In this document: piece by piece, positions 58,145-64,000 of the stretch
Position numbering within the stretch: position 1 is the first letter of the stretch
Layout: every line of letters starts with the position of its first letter
Assembly (NCBI GenBank): GCA_025765615.1
Contig: JAIVFJ010000158.1
Span: forward strand, 1 to 64,000
DNA: 64,000 nt
Direction: 5' to 3'
From: Zopfochytrium polystomum
Taxonomy: Eukaryota; Chytridiomycota; Chytridiomycetes; Chytridiales; Chytridiaceae
Notes under the pieces: generated by a model
Told to the model about the DNA's origin: nothing
The model's database searches: none
Seen by the model: the letters and a program-made list of their open reading frames with translations, nothing else
Program-made: the position numbers and the translations under genes

Positions 58145-58439
58145 AAGCCCACCTAATTTATTATTTATTTTCGGCACTTGTACACACACACATAGGGGTG
58201 GGGGGACTAAGAGCATTTGTGGTGGATGCTCCAAGTCAGGGGGGTTGACTTGTCAATTTTCTCTCTCTCTGTTTTTGGGCCATTTCTCATTTTCCTTTTT
58301 TTCTTCAATCTGACTAGGGGATGCCTGTTGACTTATATAAACAGTCCTTGCAAAAAAAAAAAGAAAAAAAAAGGGGAAATATTATTAAGTAGAAAGGTCA
58401 CATAGAGAGTTTGAGAAGCTGCTGAAAATCAATTAGCTC

Positions 58440-61400
58440 TAAGATGATTCACCAAGTCATTGTAAACCACATTTCTAATAGTTGGTCCACCTCTTTCTTC
58501 ATTGTCTTTTGCAGTTATTATAAGATCTGCTGGGGATGTCACTCTGGAAAAAGCAACATAGGACTGTCCATGCGCAAACACATCCTGCCACATATCCAGG
58601 CCAACCTTTTCAAAGTCTGTCCTTGGGACTTGTTGATGGACATTGCAAAGGCAGGCCGAACTGGAAATTGCTTTCTGGTGAACTCAAAGGGAAATCCTGA
58701 ATCACTGGGCTGCAGAGAGATTCGGGGAAGAAGGACTTTCTCTCCTTTTCTGCTGCCCACAACAACTTCACAGAGCAGCACGTTGGGGCAGACTTCCCGT
58801 AGGATGAGGCGTGTCCCATTGCAGAGTCCATCTGTAAGGTTGCGAAGCAGGAGCAGAGGCATTCCCACTTTGACAGTTAGCCTGTGGGGAGGCAGGCTGG
58901 GAGGGCTGAGGGTGTTTAGGAACTCAGGGCTGATGATAAGTCCGTCACCTCCATCATCTCCAACTGGGGTGTCTGCTGAAAGCAGCTCTTGGGCATCTCC
59001 TGGAAGCTGCTGCACCGCATACTCATTGAACAGATGAACCACGTCATTCTTTGCAGCCAAAATACACCTGTCTGCCAAAGTAGGATGCAAATTCCTCTCC
59101 TGGCTGCTGAGCTACTGCACCAAAGTCATCATAGACTGCCTCAAACAGTTGCCTCACACGAAAACTGCCATCGTTTGCGGGAAAGGTGAGGGTACTGATG
59201 TAGTCTGGGACCACGACGTGATTGGGTGTCCCATCTTGAGTGTCAAAATGCGCCAGGCTGCCTGTGCCAAGGTGGCCCAACCATCGGGCAAAATTGACTG
59301 CATCCTGATTTGCAGTTCCCTGGGCAAGCCTCATGTTGGTTCTCAGCTCAAGCGTCCTGACATTCCTCCAAAGTTTGGAGAACTTGCAGGAAGCCTGCAA
59401 AATCATGGTCTTTGTGGCATTGGGCACAACAGGTGCAGTCTGCTGGAAGTCGCCCCCAAGAAGCACCACTTTTCCTCCAAAGGGGGTTTCAGCCATCTGA
59501 GGATCCAAGGGCTTGACAACATCACGCAAGACTCTGTCAATGACATCCAGTGCCAAGGAGTTGAGTATGGATATCTCATCCAAAGCAATGAGATCAGCCA
59601 AGTACAGCTCCAGCGCACGGTCAGTGGACATTTTGATTCCAGACTGAGAATCAGCATCAAGCTGAATGGGGATGGCAAATCGAGAGTGGGCAGTTGTGCC
59701 GCCAGCAAGCAGAAGTGCAGCTATTCCTGAAGAAGCCACAGCATGGGCGATGCGGCCCTGTCCAAAGCGACCTTGACTGCTGCGGACTTTTGCCAAGATG
59801 GCATTGTAGACAAAGGTCTTGCCGCATCCTCCCACTCCCTGTAGGTAGAAGATTCGGCCTTCTGGAGGAGGCACCACTCCAGGCTGTCCACATTGCTCAA
59901 CAGCATCCACCACAGCCCTGTAAGCAAAGGCCTGCTCTTGGTTGAAGCTCCTTTCAGCGTTTGCCACAACAGCCTCCAGTTGCTGCTGATTGTATTCTGC
60001 GTTTAGCCTTTGAAAAATCAGGTGGAGTCGGCCCTCCAGCGCCAGCACAGGCTCAGGTTGGAACTCTTCCAGCTGCGGCAGGGTGGGGAAGTTGCGCAGC
60101 GAGGTTGACAAACTCTGCAGGGATGCGTCCAGCAGCCTCAGCGCTGTGCAGTACATGTGGTCTGTAGGGGCAAGATCCAGATTCCCATACTCCAGCTGAG
60201 CTGCGCGAAGCTGGTCGGCAACCATCTCATGCTTAAAATCGTTGTACAGAGCCCTTGGATCAGCTGGAGCATTGAAAGCAAGGAGCAATGCAAACAGCCT
60301 GATGAACTCCCTTGAGCTTGTCATCACGCGCACGCCCTGCTGCAAGCACCGAACTGCCTCACGATCGTCTGCAGTCAGTCCACGTCGCACACAGGCTTCC
60401 TGAAATGTTCCAAAGGTGGTTCCGTCCACAGTCCTGAGGTGTTCAAATGAGGTAGGGCCTCAGACGTTGGCCAGGAGAGCGCGGAGAAAATATCTCTCAG
60501 AGTCCCGAGGGCTTGCTGCATACATCCTTCCAATGGTTGCTGCAGCCTGCTGCCTCCTACGCCTTGCCCACCTGGCATGCCTCTGGTTCCACGTGTAGTG
60601 CTCAGGAATTTCAAAGTACAGCCACTGCCTTGCATCAAGGTCGCGCTCGTTGAGGCTGAAGAAAGCAAGAAGCTTGGAGTCCCTCTGAAGGGCAGCGACT
60701 TCCCCAAGATCAGCATCCTCGTCAAAGTAAACCGACTGCTGGTCAGGGAGGTGCACAGCTAATCTTGTGACTGACGGTATCCGGCCTTGCATGTGGAACT
60801 GGAAGACCCTCCAGCAGGCCTCCTGAGCAGACACGTAGCGGGCGTCAAGGAACTCGTTGATCTCATCCACGCAGACAGTGACTTCTCCAGAGCCAACTGC
60901 CACCTTTGCTCTGTCATGGCCCTTGTGCAAGTATTTCATGAGGTATTTGATGGCCCTCATGGTGGCGCAAATCTCCACATTGATGTGCGCCTGGTACTTT
61001 CTGGACAGATACCGGTTGAATGCAACCACCCACCGGTTGTCCACTTCAAAGCCACCTCGGAGGGTGAAATGCTGTCCATTGTTTCTGCGCCGGTACTTGA
61101 CGCCACCTTCAGGAGACACCTGAGTCTGATCAACCCACAGCTTGGGATACCCCATTGTGCACTTTGAGGCGCCAGCAGGTTTGCAACGGTCTGAGCAAGA
61201 GTGAATCATGGTCTCTGTGACAATCCTGTAGAGCTCTGGATCCTGCTGAGGGTCAGGCAGCTCTGCACTCACGAATCTGTCATAGTCATCTGGGCTCTGT
61301 GGTGTGTCACTGGGGTCCAGCCAGGAAGCAATGTGGGCATGGGGCAAGCCACGCTTTTGAAACTCGACCACCCAAACCACTGCAACCTGCTTGCCAAAGC

Positions 61401-63898
61401 AGGTTTTCAAATCCTCCAGCACGCTCTTCAGCTTCAGGTTGAACACCCTTGACACCAAGTCAGGCCTGTCAACAGCACTCTGCCCAGGAAGCAGGTTGCT
61501 TGTGATCTCTGTCCACTTTGGATTGCAGGTGAAAGTGATGAATAGAGTTGGCTTCCCATACTTTTGTGCAATGCTCATTGCATCCTGGTACTGCTGCTGC
61601 ATGAAGCGTGGGGAGCCAGGGAAGCTGGAAGGAAGAACTATCCGCTTCCCCACCTGAAGAGGGTTTGTCACATCTGACCTGACAGCATCATGCAATCCAT
61701 GATAATCTGCAGCCCTCAGCTTCTTTTGGTTGTGGCGGATGAAGCGCAGGCGGTTTGTCTCCACACTGACATAGAGGTCCACAATCAGCTGCTGAAAGAG
61801 CTTTCTGTACAGGTGCATGTGAGAGCCCAGCCGGACCATGAGCCGGTAGCGGTAGTACTGGGACATTGTAACAGTTGTCTGCCTCCTTGCCCTCCCCTCA
61901 CCACCGTCGCTGCTGGCATTGTCACCATCAGAGGCATTATCACCATCTGCCTCCAGATCAAAATCCTCCTCAGGGTCTGCATCATCTGCTGCAGCACCAT
62001 AGGCATCCCCAGGTGTTTCGTCGTCAGAATCCTCATTGTCATCACCACGAAGGGCATCACCCTGGCCACCCCCAGTCCTGTCCCGATCCTGTCCTGTCCC
62101 GTCCAGATCCTGTCCTGTCCTGTCCTGATCCTGTCTAGTCCATGGTATAATTTTTGCAATACCATCCATCCAGCCTTGGTCGCCACAGGGGAAGATCAGA
62201 GGGTAGGCCAGTGGCAGGTAGCAGGGGTGTTCAGGAGGAATCTGAACAAATCTGCCATCCAGCGCCCTAACAACAATGCTTCGATGGGCACCTTCCTCCA
62301 CTTCTGGGTCTGAAGGCAGGATTGCAGCAATGACGTCGCCAGTTGGAGCATTGTAGGTGGTCTGGTTGACAACTCCCGCCTGAGCAGAGGGTGAGCGAAA
62401 TTGGATGCAAAAGCTTTCTGATGGATTGCGACGCAGACACTCTCCAGCTGTCTGATAAAGCCTGGCATATGGGTTGAACTTTGATGGGGAAAGAGCAAAG
62501 AAGAAAGAAAGGGAGTCAACATCAGGCCATTGAAGAACCACAAACAGAAGAGAGAGTAACATACCTCCAGCAATTCAGCCTGCAGCCTCTGCACTATTTC
62601 TGTAAGTGGGCGCAAGGAGCCAAATCCCCCAGCGACCGTCATTCTGGCGTTGAACTGCTGGGCAGAATCATAAATGTGCATCTGAGAGAACTTGGGCTGG
62701 TCCTGGGGGTTGTTGCAAAAGTTGGAGATGCTGTGGTGAAGCTGTCCGCTGATGGTAAAGACTGGAACACCTTGGCCATGGCTTTTGATGTTTGCACCAA
62801 CAGATGCAAACGCCATGAGACTGTTGTAGTTGCGTGCATTGGAAAGGAACTCATTGGACAGGCGGTGATTGCCCAGGAGAAGCTCACTGATGAAGGGAGT
62901 TGGGCCAGCCAACGGCAACAGGGAGACTTGACCACGACTGCAGCAGAGCGAAAACGTTGGGTTTTTTTTTGATGATCCACTGGTCCGCTCTTGGATGAAC
63001 ATGATTGCATTGCAGAGGGGACAGGCTGTCCGCATCTGGCCGAGGAAGTGGCAGCGACGATCCTTGTCAACATCTTTGCCCCGAATCTGAGGGGGGAAAA
63101 GCGAAAATTGGGATGGGCTGTCAGGAGGAATGGCCAACACAGCAGGCAAAAGAAAATGGAACTCACCTGGTCTGCACGAAATTCCCTTGCCACTGCTATT
63201 CCAAGCTGAGCAATTGTCCATGGGCATCGACGATCACTTCTGCTACGATGGGTTCTTTGGCCACAGGCACGGCAGGGGATGTGGCCAGGACAGTCATCGC
63301 TCTGGTAATCGAGGTGATCCATGCTGCCACAGGTGTCACACGCTGGGCGATAGGGACAGTCGAGAGAATTCAGGGACTCATGGGTTTCCGCGATGTCAGC
63401 AGGTTCGTTGTTGCGCAAGCAAGTGAGGCAAGGTCGAGGGCAAAGGCGGGAGCGCTCGTCAAGGTGGTTCCTGAGGCCACATCGTGGGCATGGCTGGCAG
63501 TTTGGGCAGTGACAGGAGTTTGGGCTTGAGTGAGTGAGGAGTCCACAGGAGGTGCAGCCAGGAAATTGGGGACAGAGATGTGACACCAAACTGGCATGGC
63601 TGAGCTGTCCACACTCAGTGCAGCCAGGGAAGTGAGGGCAAAGAAGGGAATTTCGGCCAGAGTGATTGCGGAGTCCACAAGAGGAGCAGCCTGGAAAGTG
63701 AGCACAGAGAAGCGACTCTGAATTGGCATGGCTAGCCTCTCCACATGCAGCACAGCCTTGAAAAAAAGGACAGTCCAAAGACCGACTGATTAGATGGGAA
63801 TTGCTACTGCAAGACTGGCAGCCTTGATTCGCTCGACATTTCTTGCTGCTTTGTCGTTGATGGTCAGTGCCTCCACATGCTCTGCAGCATTTTCCCAT
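58440..63898 (-). pseudogene. Helitron Rep-helicase protein with N-terminal zinc-knuckle array
   Basis: Exons 63167-63898, 62565-63086 and 62478 downwards. Residues 1-230 carry about ten C-x2-C-x4-H-x5-7-C units (for example CAACGEASH, CSSCGLRNH, CTECGQLSH, CPRCGLRNH, CRACGQRTH). Then the Helitron-like N-domain (CPLCNAIMF, TFSLCC, ARNYNSLMAFAS, PKFSQMHIYD) and, after an acidic, repeat-encoded linker, Rep with the HUH motif GLPHAHIASWL and paired tyrosines in IKYLMKYLHKG. The helicase has Walker A GVGGCGKTF, DEIS, LGGDFQQTAPV and SINKSQGQTL. Damage: TGA at 60460-60462 where CGA (Arg) is expected, a frameshift near 59075 and another near 58600, after which GQSYVAFSRVTS finishes the helicase. 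Confidence 0.88.
62065..62140. repeat. Minisatellite inside the Helitron reading frame
   Basis: Tandem tcctg/tcccg units (atcctgtcctgtcc and variants) encode, on the minus strand, a repeating Q-D-R/L-T/D-G series (RQDQDRTGQD, then LDGTGQDRDRTGG) in the linker between the Helitron N-domain and Rep. The reading frame stays open through the repeat, so unit changes have been in multiples of three or tolerated. Confidence 0.6.
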
Positions 63899-63940
63899 TC
63901 CTGCCTACGTTCAAGAAGGGATTGGTCAATACCATTTCAT

Positions 63941-63945
<5 letters not shown>

Positions 63946-64000
<55 letters not shown>
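63946..64000. repeat. (GA)n microsatellite at the window end
   Basis: Pure GA dinucleotide repeat from about 63946 to the last base. It lies just beyond the presumed Helitron 5' end. Confidence 0.9.

Larger units (their letters stand above)
58114..63960 (-). mobile_element. Helitron, nearly full length
   Basis: A rolling-circle transposon read on the minus strand. It encodes a zinc-knuckle N-terminus, the Rep (HUH) domain and a PIF1-type helicase (described separately). A candidate 3' end is at 58114-58144: on the minus strand GGGGTGC(10-nt loop)GCACCCC followed three bases later by CTAG, which fits the hairpin-plus-CTRR rule for Helitron 3' termini. The 5' end (TC) cannot be fixed because the window closes in a (GA)n tract (63946-64000). 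One nonsense codon and two frameshifts make this copy inactive, but it could be a recent loss. Confidence 0.8.

Noticed and set aside
60455..60470. TGA as selenocysteine or recoded codon in the Helitron
   Set aside because: Two further frameshifts show that the copy is decaying, and a CGA to TGA change explains it simply.
1..64000. CRISPR arrays, bacterial operons, Shine-Dalgarno sites
   Set aside because: None present; the introns, gene structure and gene content are eukaryotic.

Overview
This is nuclear DNA of a eukaryote, most likely a zoosporic (flagellated) early-diverging fungus, probably a chytrid. The evidence: genes are broken by many very short introns (mostly 33-70 nt, GT-AG with a few GC-AG); the proteins look fungal (SFM1, FCF1, COQ9, MPO1, an Ark/Prk/AAK-type kinase, a MATA_HMG-like box); there is a full-length orthologue of ARMC4/ODAD2, an outer-dynein-arm docking factor that only organisms with motile cilia keep; and there are remnants of ankyrin-like repeats of the 'LQWWK.SGL' kind. 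The exact species cannot be read from the sequence. Exon structures were assembled by hand: splice phases were checked at each junction and total coding lengths are multiples of three. I made no database searches.

Layout. 1-4760: microsatellites, a deleted Helitron/PIF1-type element (1617-3525) and a tRNA-derived SINE. 4762-11284: DUF262 gene (+), two-RRM SR splicing factor (+), NAK-family kinase (-). 11285-19255: transposon graveyard with Ty3/gypsy, AP-endonuclease, LINE, Ty1/copia and piggyBac fragments. 19310-34292: ARMC4 (-), half-size ABCA transporter (-), a poorly resolved gene (+), an HMG-box factor (-), COQ9 (-). 34601-42989: RA-PH adaptor of MRL type (+), RING-H2 protein (+), SFM1 (-). 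43000-46891: an unidentified gene, a deleted duplicate of SFM1, FCF1 (-). 46900-52960: repeat-rich, CpG-poor DNA with a second SINE copy and decayed ankyrin-like repeats. 52962-56974: tail-anchored low-complexity protein (+), DHHC palmitoyltransferase (+), MPO1 (-). 58114-64000: a nearly complete Helitron (-) with an N-terminal array of about ten zinc-knuckle-like units.

The host genes are ordinary single-copy eukaryotic genes with no operon logic: RNA processing (SR factor, FCF1), protein modification (SFM1, DHHC, RING, kinase), mitochondrial quinone synthesis (COQ9), lipid and membrane work (MPO1, ABCA), cilium assembly (ARMC4) and signalling to actin or membrane (RA-PH adaptor). Several lie head to head (COQ9/RA-PH; ABCA/27552 gene) or tail to tail (SR factor/kinase; RING/SFM1) with 150-310 bp between them. 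The transposon-rich blocks are visibly CpG-poor and the gene blocks CpG-rich, which suggests decay of methylated repeats. I found no prokaryotic features, CRISPR arrays, rRNA genes or convincing tRNA genes. No clearly new biological system stood out; the most unusual items are the zinc-knuckle Helitron, the fungal RA-PH adaptor with a C-terminal zinc ribbon, the cluster of GC-AG and 33-nt introns, and the SFM1 pseudo-duplicate.
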